Made by a program: the position numbers and the translations under genes. A stretch of DNA of 64,000 bases from Microbacterium nymphoidis (GTDB taxonomy: Bacteria > Actinomycetota > Actinomycetes > Actinomycetales > Microbacteriaceae): positions 1 through 64,000 of the forward strand of contig NZ_JAJNOD010000008.1 in assembly GCF_021044885.1 (NCBI RefSeq). The letters run 5' to 3'. Below are positions 24,541-33,700 of the stretch, piece after piece (positions within the stretch are counted from its first letter, which is position 1; the number at the start of each line of letters is the position of its first letter). The notes under the pieces were generated by a model. The model was given only the letters and a program-made list of their open reading frames with translations. It ran no database searches and had not been told where the DNA came from.

Positions 24541-24894
24541 TCAGCGGCCCAGTTCCGCCAGCCGCGCCGCGACGACGGCCCGGATCGCCTCCGGCGGCAG
24601 CGGGACGTCGAGGGCGAAGTGCAGCGAGCCCGTGGTCGACCCGATCACGCCGGGCAAGCCACCTCCGGCGAGCACCCGCGCCACCGTCTCGGATGAGTAC
24701 GGATACACGCCGATGTGCTTGCGAGTGGACATGATGCTGATCACGCCTGCACCGTCGAGCGCCAGGGCTGGCATCGCGTACTTCAGCGTTTCCTCTGCGT
24801 CCGGTACCTGCTCGCGGGCGATGGCGTACGCGTCCCGGATGTACTCACGAACCGGAGCCGGCAGCGCCTCGACATAGTCACCCACTGTTCCCAT
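24541..24894 (-). CDS. DUF1801-family protein (YdhG-like)
   Basis: A 117-residue DUF1801 protein. The start VGDYVEALPAPVREYIRDAYAIAREQVPDAEETLKYAMPAL and the later HIGVYPYSSE and LHFALDVPLPPEAIRAVVAARLAEL fit the family, related to YdhG and to the iron-chaperone frataxin-like fold. No catalytic residues are known. It starts 40 bp from the divergent gene at 24935. A GAGCAT 6 nt before its ATG might be a weak -10. The function is unknown. Confidence 0.85.
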   Translation of the reverse strand: MGTVGDYVEALPAPVREYIRDAYAIAREQVPDAEETLKYAMPALALDGAGVISIMSTRKHIGVYPYSSETVARVLAGGGLPGVIGSTTGSLHFALDVPLPPEAIRAVVAARLAELGR

Positions 24895-24922
24895 GCGCCC
24901 ATGCTCGCACGCCGGCGGGCGT

Positions 24923-24928
24923 TACGCT
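24923..24928 (+). promoter_or_regulatory. -10 element of a leaderless gene (24935)
   Basis: TACGCT ends 6 nt before ATG 24935. No Shine-Dalgarno sequence is present. Confidence 0.6.
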
Positions 24929-24934
24929 TCGATC

Positions 24935-25903
24935 ATGGTCGCCGCTCGTCTGATCCGCCATCTCACCGGCCTCGATCCCAGCCGGGGGATCGTCTCCGGT
25001 CCCGGCGGGATCCACGCGTTCGAGGACGGAGTGCTGCGGCATTGGGATACCCGGGGTGACGTGCACGACCGCAACCTGGACGCACCGGGTGCCAGACTGC
25101 TCGCCGTCCACGGCGACACCGCCGTGCTCAGCGGCGGCGTCGACACGATCATCGCCCGTGCCGGAGCGGCGCCGGTCCACATTCCCGTGGGGGCGGATGC
25201 TGCCGTTGCGGTCGGCGATGGCTGGTTACTCACGGAACCTCGTGACCTCGATGAGACGGGGTGGTCGCAGTCCCACGCGATCATCTGGGTGGACGCGGCC
25301 GACCGGGTCCGGGCCGAGCACGCCGTGGACGTGTTCGGAGCCCGCCCGTCCGGCATCGCGCATCCCGCGGAGCGCGCGGCACTGATGGAGTTCCCGATGG
25401 GGCAAGACGGCACGCTCCTCGCAGCCGTTCGCGTGGTCTCGGACAACCTGGAGGTCACCGAACTTCTGCCCGCAGAGGATCCCGTCATCGGAGGCTTCTC
25501 CCCCGATGGCACCCGATTCCTGGTCCTTCCCTACCCGTCGGATCCGGAGACCGCGGCGATCGCCTCGTGGCCCTCGGGTGAGATCGTCGCGACGCTGAAT
25601 GCGTCCGACCTCGAACTTCCGCAGGGCTTTGATCTCACCGGAGGCTACCTCGGCGCAGGTCACGTCCTGCTGCTGGCGACAGAGGCCTCTCCGGTGCTCG
25701 CAACAGCGGATCTGTCCGAGGCCGCCCCGATCGAGCTCCCCGGGTGGGAGGAGAGAGCGGGCGATGACGCGTGGATCTCACACGTGTTCCCCGTCGGCGA
25801 CCACACGTTCGTGATCGGCGCCATGGAAGGGCGCGAGGCCCACGCCACACTGTGGCAGATCGACGGAGGGATCAGCCGCCGGGAACGGGCGGTAGTTCGA
25901 TGA
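24935..25903 (+). CDS. Hypothetical beta-propeller-like protein
   Basis: A 322-residue protein I do not recognise. It has repeated strands and turns such as GIHAFEDGVLRHWD, GGFSPDGTRFLVLPYPSDPE and HVFPVGDHTFVIGAMEG, suggesting a WD/propeller-like fold. There is no signal peptide or membrane helix. I start at ATG 24935 because a TACGCT -10 lies 6 nt upstream, which excludes the longer frame from 24893. Its 3' end overlaps the 3' end of the flavin reductase gene on the other strand by 32 bp. That needs no shared terminator but implies antisense transcripts. The role is unknown. Confidence 0.75.
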   Translation: MVAARLIRHLTGLDPSRGIVSGPGGIHAFEDGVLRHWDTRGDVHDRNLDAPGARLLAVHGDTAVLSGGVDTIIARAGAAPVHIPVGADAAVAVGDGWLLTEPRDLDETGWSQSHAIIWVDAADRVRAEHAVDVFGARPSGIAHPAERAALMEFPMGQDGTLLAAVRVVSDNLEVTELLPAEDPVIGGFSPDGTRFLVLPYPSDPETAAIASWPSGEIVATLNASDLELPQGFDLTGGYLGAGHVLLLATEASPVLATADLSEAAPIELPGWEERAGDDAWISHVFPVGDHTFVIGAMEGREAHATLWQIDGGISRRERAVVR

Positions 25904-26480
25904 TCTCGCCCACTCGCGTGTACCGGGGTCCGGCGAGACGCCCGATCGGGTGGACGCGGTCATACTGAATCCGGTCGCCGCCCCAGACGTCGTCGCGCAC
26001 GTGCCAGCCGACGACCGTCCCCACCACGAAGCTCCCGCCCACTGCCGAGAACCGCATGATGCGATCGAGGCGGCACTCCATGGCGACCGGGACCTCGGCG
26101 AGCCGTGGCACCGCCACCGACACGCTCGGAGCGAGAGTGAGACCGAGGTGCTCGGCCTCGCCAACATCGGCGGTGAATCCTTCGGAGCTGGCGTGCACCT
26201 GCTCCAGCATCATGTCGTCGGCGATGTTCACGACGTACTCGCCGGTTGTCCGGATGTTGTGGAGCGTGTCCTTGTCACGCCGGGAACCGCCCACCGCACG
26301 CTGCTGGATGGTCACCCCGAGCATCGGCGGATCGACACTCACCCAGGTGAAGGCGCTGAAGGGCGCGAGGTTCACCGGGTCGGTCCCGGACGTGATCCAG
26401 GCGATGGGTCGCGGCATCACCGATCCCACGAGCATCCGATACCCGCCGCCGCGGGGAAGATCGGTCGCGTCGATGTACAC
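25872..26480 (-). CDS. Flavin reductase-like FMN-binding protein
   Basis: A 202-residue flavin reductase-domain protein. MLVGSVMPRPIAWITSG, NLAPFSAFTWVSVDPPMLGV and KDTLHNIRTTGEYVVNI are the conserved split-barrel FMN-binding elements. The full domain is present. The GTG start at 26480 is 25 bp from the purF stop, so it is probably the last gene of a purM-purF operon or of a transcript running through it. Members reduce FMN with NAD(P)H or carry FMN in other reductions. Its 3' end overlaps the convergent gene by 32 bp. Confidence 0.86.
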   Translation of the reverse strand: MYIDATDLPRGGGYRMLVGSVMPRPIAWITSGTDPVNLAPFSAFTWVSVDPPMLGVTIQQRAVGGSRRDKDTLHNIRTTGEYVVNIADDMMLEQVHASSEGFTADVGEAEHLGLTLAPSVSVAVPRLAEVPVAMECRLDRIMRFSAVGGSFVVGTVVGWHVRDDVWGGDRIQYDRVHPIGRLAGPRYTRVGEIIELPPVPGG

Positions 26481-26505
26481 GCAGGCCTGCTACTCGCGAC
26501 GCGGG

Positions 26506-27963
26506 TCAGCTGGACTTCGACGCCTCGACCCAGCTGAGGTACTCGTCGGTGACGTCACCGGTGACATACTCCCCGTTGAAGCAGCTGAGGTCGAGCTGAT
26601 CGATGTCGGAGCCTTCGAGGATCGCGTCACGGAGGTCGTCGACCTCCTGATACACGAGGTAGTCGCAGCCGAGCTCTTCGGCGATCTCCGGGATGGTGCG
26701 GCCGTGTGCGACCAGCTCCTGCCGTGACGGGATGTTGATGCCGTACACGTTGGGGTGTCGCACCGGCGGCGCCGCGGAGGCGAAGGTCACCGACGTGGCC
26801 CCGGCATCGCGGGCCATCTGGATGATCTCCTTGCTCGTCGTGCCGCGCACGATCGAGTCGTCGATGAGGAGGACGTTCTTGCCCGCGAACTCGCTGGGCA
26901 TCGCGTTGAGCTTCTGGCGGACGCTCTTCTTGCGGATGGCCTGACCCGGCATGATGAACGTTCGCCCGACGTACCGGTTCTTGTAGAAGCCCTCGCGGTA
27001 CTCGATGCCGAGCTTGCGCGCCACCTCCATGGCCGACGGGCGTGACGAGTCCGGGATCGGCATCACGACATCGATGAGCCCCTCCGGAACATGGCGGGCG
27101 ATGGTGTCGGCCAGCTTGTCGCCCATCCGCAGACGCGACTCGTACACGGCGATGCCGTTCATGACCGAGTCGGGCCGCGCCAGGTAGACGTACTCGAAAG
27201 CGCATGGCGCGAGCTGCGTCTGCGTCGCGCACTGCTGGGAGGAGAGGTTGCCGTCCTGGTCGATGAAAACCGCTTCGCCCGGGGCGACGTCACGCACCAC
27301 GTCGTAGTCGCCGTTGTCGAGCACGAGGGACTCGCTGGTGACCACCCACTCGTCCTGGTCTCCGGCGCGACGCTTGCCGAGGATGAGCGGCCGGATGCCG
27401 TAGGGGTCGCGGAACGCCAGCAGACCGTAGCCGGCGATCACGGCGATCGCCGCGTAGGACCCGCGGACGCGCTCGTGGACCCGGCTGACGGCATCGAAGA
27501 TCTGCGTGGCGTCGAGCTCGGGGCCCGACTTGGTGTTCTGCAGCTCGCTGGCCAGCACGTTCACGAGCATCTCGGTGTCGCTGGAGGTGTTGAGGTGCCG
27601 ACGGTCGCTCTGGAAGATCTCCTGTTCGAGCTCCCGCGTGTTGGTGAGGTTGCCGTTGTGCACCAGCACGATGCCGTAGGGCGCGTTCACATAGAACGGC
27701 TGCGCCTCCTGCTCGTTGCTCGCGGCGCCCATCGTGGCGTAGCGGACGTGCCCGAGGCCGACGTTGCCCAGCAGCGTGCGCATGTCGCGGGTGCGGAAGC
27801 CCTCACGCACCATGCCCTTCAGCTTGTGCACGTGCACGTGCCCGCCGCTCTCGGCGGTCGCGATGCCGGTGGAATCCTGGCCGCGGTGCTGCAGCAGCAG
27901 CAGCGCGTCGTAGATGTCCTGATTGACGGGGCCTGCTCCGACGACGCCGACGATGCCGCACAT
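26506..27963 (-). CDS. purF: Amidophosphoribosyltransferase
   Basis: A 485-residue PurF, the committing enzyme of purine synthesis (PRPP plus glutamine to phosphoribosylamine). Cys2 in MCGIVGVVG becomes the N-terminal nucleophile of the glutaminase domain. LLLLQHRGQDSTGI and GLGHVRYAT are conserved. The transferase half has the PRPP loop VLLIDDSIVRGTTS. No long propeptide is present; the Cys directly follows Met. The start at 27963 has a weak GGAA site, 27 bp after purM, so the genes form an operon. Feedback inhibition by purine nucleotides is expected from the family. Confidence 0.97.
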   Translation of the reverse strand: MCGIVGVVGAGPVNQDIYDALLLLQHRGQDSTGIATAESGGHVHVHKLKGMVREGFRTRDMRTLLGNVGLGHVRYATMGAASNEQEAQPFYVNAPYGIVLVHNGNLTNTRELEQEIFQSDRRHLNTSSDTEMLVNVLASELQNTKSGPELDATQIFDAVSRVHERVRGSYAAIAVIAGYGLLAFRDPYGIRPLILGKRRAGDQDEWVVTSESLVLDNGDYDVVRDVAPGEAVFIDQDGNLSSQQCATQTQLAPCAFEYVYLARPDSVMNGIAVYESRLRMGDKLADTIARHVPEGLIDVVMPIPDSSRPSAMEVARKLGIEYREGFYKNRYVGRTFIMPGQAIRKKSVRQKLNAMPSEFAGKNVLLIDDSIVRGTTSKEIIQMARDAGATSVTFASAAPPVRHPNVYGINIPSRQELVAHGRTIPEIAEELGCDYLVYQEVDDLRDAILEGSDIDQLDLSCFNGEYVTGDVTDEYLSWVEASKSS

Positions 27964-27990
27964 TTTCCGGGGGGTTCCTTACTTCGTGAC

Positions 27991-29121
27991 TCAGCGGGCG
28001 TAGGAGCCGACCAGGCGCACCGCGCCTCCGTCGACGCCCTTGGCGCCCTGTTCGAACTCGCCCGCCGGGCGGTTCGTGGTGTGCACCGTTCCGACCTGCC
28101 AGGCGGCGATGCCGGTGGCCTCGATCGTACGGATGGCCTCTGCGGCGCGTGATGCGTCCACGACGGCGAAGAAGCCGACACCGAGATTCCAGGTGCCCTC
28201 GGTGGATTCCAGCGAGGTGCCGGCGATCTCGTTGAGAACACGGAACACCGGGGACGGCGACCACGTGGAGCGGTCGACTTCCGCCCAGGACCCGAGCGGG
28301 AGGACGCGCGCGAGGTTTGCGGCGAGACCGCCACCGGTGACGTGGCTGAGCGCGTGAACGCCATCGCCGACGGCCTCGATGAGACCCAGCAGGGGGGTGG
28401 TGTAGAGGCGCGTGGGCTCGAGCAGCGCCTCGCCCCACGTGGTGCCGAGCTCGGCGGAGTTGTCACCGTAGGAGATGCCGGCACCGGTGATGATGTGGCG
28501 CACCAGCGAGTAGCCGTTGGAGTGCAGTCCCGACGAGGCGAGTGCGAGGATCACGTCGCCGTCGCGCACCCGTTCGGCACCGAGCACGCGATCGGCCTCG
28601 ACCACGCCGGTGGCCGCACCGGCCATGTCGTAGTCGTCTGCACCGAGCAGCCCCGGGTGCTCCGCCGTCTCGCCGCCGACCAAAGCGGTGCCGGTGGCCG
28701 CGCACGCCTCGGCGACGCCGCGGACGATCTCCGCGATGCGCTCGGGGAAGACCTTGCCACAGGCGATGTAGTCGGTCATGAACAGCGGCTTGGCACCCAC
28801 CACGACGATGTCGTCGACGACCATTCCGACCAGATCCTGACCGACGGTGTCGTGCTTGTCGATGGCCTGCGCGATGGCCACCTTGGTACCCACGCCATCG
28901 GTGGAGGTCGCCAGCAGGGGGCGACGGTAGCCGAGCAGAGCCGACGCATCGAACAGCCCGGCGAATCCGCCGACACCGCCCAGCACCTCGGGGCCGTGCG
29001 TGGCACGAACAGCCGACTTCATGAGTTCGACCGCGAGGTCTCCGGCAGCGGTGTCGACACCTGCTGCGGCGTAGGAGTTGGGGGCGGAGGACGAGGAGGA
29101 TTCGGCGGTTTCTGCGGCCAC
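27991..29121 (-). CDS. purM: Phosphoribosylformylglycinamidine cyclo-ligase (AIR synthetase)
   Basis: A 376-residue PurM that closes FGAM to AIR with ATP. YAAAGVDTAAGDLAVELMK, TDGVGTKVAIA, DIVVVGAKPLFMTDYIACG and VGGETAEHPG are the conserved ATP- and substrate-binding segments. ASSGLHSNGYSLVR and HVTGGGLAANLARVLP lie in the second half. The first 12 or so residues (Ser-rich) look like an actinobacterial extension. The start is GTG 29121, and a TAGACT -10 lies 6 nt upstream, so the mRNA is leaderless. It is first in a purM-purF transcript. Confidence 0.96.
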   Translation of the reverse strand: MAAETAESSSSSAPNSYAAAGVDTAAGDLAVELMKSAVRATHGPEVLGGVGGFAGLFDASALLGYRRPLLATSTDGVGTKVAIAQAIDKHDTVGQDLVGMVVDDIVVVGAKPLFMTDYIACGKVFPERIAEIVRGVAEACAATGTALVGGETAEHPGLLGADDYDMAGAATGVVEADRVLGAERVRDGDVILALASSGLHSNGYSLVRHIITGAGISYGDNSAELGTTWGEALLEPTRLYTTPLLGLIEAVGDGVHALSHVTGGGLAANLARVLPLGSWAEVDRSTWSPSPVFRVLNEIAGTSLESTEGTWNLGVGFFAVVDASRAAEAIRTIEATGIAAWQVGTVHTTNRPAGEFEQGAKGVDGGAVRLVGSYAR

Positions 29122-29127
29122 GAGCCC

Positions 29128-29133
29128 AGTCTA
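29128..29133 (-). promoter_or_regulatory. -10 element of leaderless purM
   Basis: TAGACT on the minus strand, 6 nt before the GTG start of purM. Confidence 0.6.
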
Positions 29134-29244
29134 ACGGGAGGTGAACGCGCCGCGGACCGCGGGTGAGCACCCCCGCGTGTGCTGTGCGCTCAGATGAGCG
29201 GCGCACTGTTCGGCGGCGCATGGCAGACTCCCCTCGGAGGCCGA

Positions 29245-30267
29245 ATGTCGATATTCACCACGGCGGACTTGGCCGGCCTGTTCGATGATTCCGAGTACGG
29301 ATTCGAGAAGTACACGGAGGCCGCCCCCACGGACGAGCTCGTGGCCGAGGTCGAAGCGGAACTGGGGTATCGGCTCCCCGCCGCGTACGTCGAACTCGCC
29401 CGCGTTCGAAACGGCGGCACCCTGGAGCGCAACTGCTTCCCCACCACGGGCGTGCGCGTGTGGGCGGAGGATCACGTCGCCGTCACGGGCCTGTACGCCA
29501 TCGGCCGGACGGCCACGTGGTCGTTGCTGGGCGACCTCGGCTCACCGTTCATGCAGGCGGAATGGGGATACCCGGACATCGGCGTCTGCTTCGCCGACAC
29601 CCCGACCGCCGGTCACAGCGTGTTCATGTTCGACTACCGCGAATGCGGCCCCCGGGGCGAGCCCGCGGTGGTGATCGTGGATCAGGAGGACGATTACCGC
29701 ATCTCCTTCATCGCGCCGGACTTCCAGACCTTCATCCGCGGGCTGGTGCCCGAGGCGGAATTCCTCGACAGCCCCGAAGGGACGCTCGCGGAGGAGCTCG
29801 AGACGGTGGAGAAGGGCTCGTTCTCGCCCATCGTGCAGCGCGGCATCGCGGCCCTCGGTCCGGTGCTGACGGACGCGGAGGCCACCATCCGCACGATCGG
29901 GCGGCGCATCGTTCGGGAGAAGGGCTTCTTCGCCCTGCATTCCGACGGCGAGTCGAACCTGATGTATTCGACGATGTTCCTGCTGTACTCGGCGCTGACC
30001 ACGGCGACCTCGATGGACGACTTCCTCGACGAGGACCCGGAGGATCCCACCTACGACCACCCCTGCTACGTCATGATGATCCCGTCGTCCTACGTCCGAG
30101 AGCCGTACGGCTTCACCACCGGCGGCTGGGCGCGCGACTTCGTCGTGGACTGGTGGAACCAGCAGGTGGAATCCGGAGCGATCGTCGAGACCCCGCGGGG
30201 CTACCGCTTCTCGGCCGAGACGGAGCGGTCGCTGGTGCGCCTGCTCAACGTCTACGCGATGTTGTGA
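29245..30267 (+). CDS. SMI1/KNR4-family protein
   Basis: A 340-residue protein with an N-terminal SMI1/KNR4 domain (about residues 20-160). This includes LVAEVEAELGYRLPAAYVELARVRNGG and GYPDIGVCFADTPTAGHSVFMFDYR. The C-terminal part (about 170-340), with SYVREPYGFTTGGWARDFVVDWW, is not assigned. In bacteria, SMI1/KNR4 proteins often act as immunity proteins against polymorphic toxins, but many are orphan. No toxin or secretion gene is beside it, so that role is only a possibility. GGAGG lies 4 nt before ATG 29245; the earlier frame from 29179 lacks support. Confidence 0.85.
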   Translation: MSIFTTADLAGLFDDSEYGFEKYTEAAPTDELVAEVEAELGYRLPAAYVELARVRNGGTLERNCFPTTGVRVWAEDHVAVTGLYAIGRTATWSLLGDLGSPFMQAEWGYPDIGVCFADTPTAGHSVFMFDYRECGPRGEPAVVIVDQEDDYRISFIAPDFQTFIRGLVPEAEFLDSPEGTLAEELETVEKGSFSPIVQRGIAALGPVLTDAEATIRTIGRRIVREKGFFALHSDGESNLMYSTMFLLYSALTTATSMDDFLDEDPEDPTYDHPCYVMMIPSSYVREPYGFTTGGWARDFVVDWWNQQVESGAIVETPRGYRFSAETERSLVRLLNVYAML

Positions 30268-30270
30268 GGG

Positions 30271-30588
30271 TCAGTCCTCGGTGAAGGTCTCGCGCTCGAT
30301 GGTGACGGTGTGCGTGCGACGACCGACCACCTTGTCGAGGACGAGGGCGACGATCGCGCCGACAGCGACGCCGCACACGGCACAGAACAGCGCCAGGAAG
30401 CCGAAGACGGCACCCGGCGAGTAGGTCACGCCGATGGCGCTGGGCGTGCTGCTGCCGTCGAACGCGAAGGTGAGGATGGCCGCGGTGATCAGGCCGAGTC
30501 CGCCGCCGAGCACCAGGAAGACACCGTACTTCGGGACCCGTCGGATGCGGGCCTCAGACACAGCAGGAGGAGTGCGATCGGCGGCCAT
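30271..30588 (-). CDS. Small two-helix membrane protein
   Basis: A 105-residue membrane protein of unknown function. It has helices at about residues 22-45 (YGVFLVLGGGLGLITAAILT) and 60-88 (GAVFGFLALFCAVCGVAVGAIVALVL), with a positively charged end of the second helix (DKVVGRR) and a short hydrophilic tail. The start at 30588 has GGAG very close and a CACAAT 12 nt upstream. Its stop faces the SMI1/KNR4 stop 3 bp away. Similar two-helix proteins are common in actinobacteria without an assigned function. Confidence 0.8.
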   Translation of the reverse strand: MAADRTPPAVSEARIRRVPKYGVFLVLGGGLGLITAAILTFAFDGSSTPSAIGVTYSPGAVFGFLALFCAVCGVAVGAIVALVLDKVVGRRTHTVTIERETFTED

Positions 30589-30655
30589 GGCTCCATTGTG
30601 GCACCGTGCACCTGTGCGTTAGCTTCGCCCTTTCGAGACGGTGCGTCCGCAAACG

Positions 30656-30689
30656 CCGGGAGGCGGGGGATCGCTCCCCCGCCTCCCGG
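30656..30689. terminator. 15-bp perfect hairpin after the HtaA surface protein gene
   Basis: CCGGGAGGCGGGGGA (30656-30670) pairs with 30675-30689 across a TCGC loop, 13 nt past the surface protein stop. It is very stable, with no T-run. Confidence 0.8.
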
Positions 30690-30702
30690 TGCGCGCCACG
30701 GA

Positions 30703-33700
30703 TCAGACCGCAGCGGCCACCAGCCGACGTCGCACGACCACGCCGGCACCGAGGGCGATGAGCCCGAGCGCAGCCCAGAGAAGGGCGGCGGGGGCCTCGG
30801 AGCCCGTCACGGCGAGCGACGCATCGGTCGACGAATCGCACGGAACCTCCGCACCGAGCGAGAACGAGAACGACACGGGGTCGAGCGCGTCACCGGCGTT
30901 GTAGAAGCCCATGAAGGCCGCGGCACCGGCAGCGGTCAGCGTTGCCGGGGCACCGCTCCAGCTGAGGCCGGCCGAGCTCGCCGCGGACAGGTTGAGCGTG
31001 GCGAAGGCGACACCCGACTGATTCACCGCGGCCTTGCCGCCGTAGCCCGCCGACATCACATCGACGTACAGCGTCGCCGAGGAGGCGCCGGTGAGCACGA
31101 CACGCGGATTCGACAGCGTCAGATCCAGCAGGCCGCTGTGGCCCGTGAAGCTGGCAGCACCCGCGTAGCTCACGCGGCCACGAGCGTCCGCGGCGTTGTA
31201 GGCGCCGGACGCCGAACCCCAGCCGATCGACGAGGAGCCCTTGGCGATCGGGCCGTTGATGTAGTTCACGAAGCTGGCCTTCACGCCCCACTCGAAGCTG
31301 CCACCGGTGATCTCCTGCGCGGTGCAGACCGGAGCGGCCGGGGTCGTCGTCCCCGGAGCGGGACTGGGCTGAACCGTGGCGGCCACCGTGATGGTGGAGC
31401 GCTTCTCGATATCACCCGAGGTCGCGATCACCGTGTGCTCACCCGCCGGGAAATCGGCGGGCAGGGTACCGGTCACGCTGAACGCGCCCGTTTCATCCGC
31501 CGGGGCGGTGCCGAGGACGAACGGCTCGGAGTGGATGGTCACCGTGACCGGCGCTCCGGCGGGGAAGCCGACGCCGGTGACGGTCAGCTCTCCCCCGGGC
31601 TTGACCACGGTGGCGCCCACGCGGATGGCCGGCTCCAGCGCGACATCCTGGATCTCGACCGCAGCGAAGGCGTCGAGCGAACGGTTCGTGATCGACAGGC
31701 CGTGCGCGGCCGACGTCGCGAACTGGTAGCTCACCTTCGGATCGAACGTGCCCGCCGGCACCGTGAAGGTGGCGGTGAAGGAGCCGCCCGTGAGCTGCTG
31801 CGGTGTGATCCACTGCACGTCGAGCCAGCCGTCCTGCGGGAAGGCGCTCTTACCCTGCCAGAGCGCGCTCTCACCGAGACCGATGTAGACGCCGTTCGCC
31901 GCGGCCGCACCGGTGTAGCCGGTTCCGGTCACCGTGATGACGTTCTCGATGTTCGGATCGACGGCACCCGCGGGCGACACGCTCAGTTCCGGACCGTCCG
32001 TGCTCGGCGCCGTCGGCGTCGGGGTGGGAGTGGGGGTCGGAGTCGGCTGGGGGGTGGAGCCGGACTTCACCGACACCGCGGTGCGGGTGTCGAGACTGCG
32101 GTCGGTGACCGACAGCCCATGCGCCGCGGATGTGCCCACGATGTACGACGTACCCGGCTGGAGAGCCCCAGCGGGAACCGTCAGCGTCGTGGTGAACGCG
32201 CCGTTGCTGAGCTGCCCGGGCATGACCCACGCGAGTGCCAGCCAGCCGTCGGCCGGGAAGGCGCCCGAGGTCCAGTTCGACGCCTCACCGAGACCGAGGT
32301 ACACGCCGTTGGCCGCTCCCGCACCGGTGAAGCCGGTGCCGGAGACGGTGATGACGTTCTCGACGGCCGGGTCGAGCTCGGCGGACGGTGACAGGGTGAC
32401 CTGCGGACCATCGGTCGGCGTCGTCGGCGTCGGCGTCGGCGTCGGCGTGGTCGGCGTCGGGGTCGGCTCCGGAGTGGATCCGGACTTCACCGACACCGCG
32501 GTGCGGGTGTCGAGGCTGCGGTCGGTGACCGACAGCCCATGCGCGGCGGAGGTGCCGACGATGTAGGACGTGCCCGCTTCGAGAGCACCGGCGGGAACCG
32601 TCAGCGTGGTCGTGAACGCACCGTTCTTGAGCTGCCCGGGCATGACCCAGCCGAGGGAGATCCAGCCGTCTGCCGGGAACGCACCCGAGGTCCAGTTCGA
32701 CGCCTCACCGAGGGCGAGGTACACACCGTTGGCCGCACCGGCACCGGTGAACCCGGTCCCGGAGACGGTGACCGTGTTCTCCACCGACGGGTCGAGGGGC
32801 GCCAGCGGCGTGAGGAGCACGGTGGGCTTCGTTCCCGGCGTCGTCGGCTTGGTCGGCGTCGGCGTCGGGGTGGGCGTCGTGACGGTCTTCACCGTGACGG
32901 GCGTGCGAGTGTCGAGGGTGCGGTCGGTGACCGACAGTTCGTGGGCGGCGGAGGTGCCGACGATGTAGGACGTGCCGGGCCGAAGAGCCCCGGCCGGAAC
33001 CGCCAGCGTGGTCGTGAATGCACCGTTCTTCAGCTGGGCCGGCATCACCCAGCCGAGCGACACCCAGCCATCGGCCGGGAACGCACCCGAGGTCCAGTTC
33101 GACGCCTCACCGAGAGCGAGGTACACACCGTTGGTCGCTCCGGCACCGGTGAACCCGGTCCCGGAGACGGTGACCGTGTTCTCCACCGACGGGTCAAGGT
33201 CAGAGGACGGCGTCACCGTCACACGCGGCTTCGCCGCGGGCTGGGTCGGCGTGGCCGTCGGGGTGGGAGTCGGAGTCGAGGTGACCGTCGGGGTGGGAGT
33301 CGGCGTCGATGTGGGAGTCGGAGTCGGCGTGGGTTCCGGCGCCTTCGCCCCGCGATAGTCCACGGCGACGGACAGCTCCTGCGACGCGTTCACCACGCCG
33401 CCGGCCGCGTAGGAGTAGACACCCCAGGCACCCCCGGCGAGCGCGGTGTCGAACTTCTGGGCGGTCAGGGTGAGGGTGAATTCACCCGTCGAGGAGATGA
33501 TCGCCGCCTGGCCCGCGACGGCTGACTTGTACTGGGCGGGGACGCTGTCGAGGACGGCCTGGGACATCGCCCAGCGCTGATCGGCGATCTTGCGCGCGCT
33601 GGAAGGCGCGGACGCGGACGGCTTCCAGTCGGCGAGGAAGGACCCGAGGACCACATAGGTGCCCTGCGGACCCACCGGCAGCGGCGCACCGCGTCCGCCG

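Noticed and set aside
30310..33525. Long plus-strand frames opposite the HtaA surface protein
   Set aside because: They mirror the Thr-Pro linkers and repeats of the real gene; no start signals or domains.
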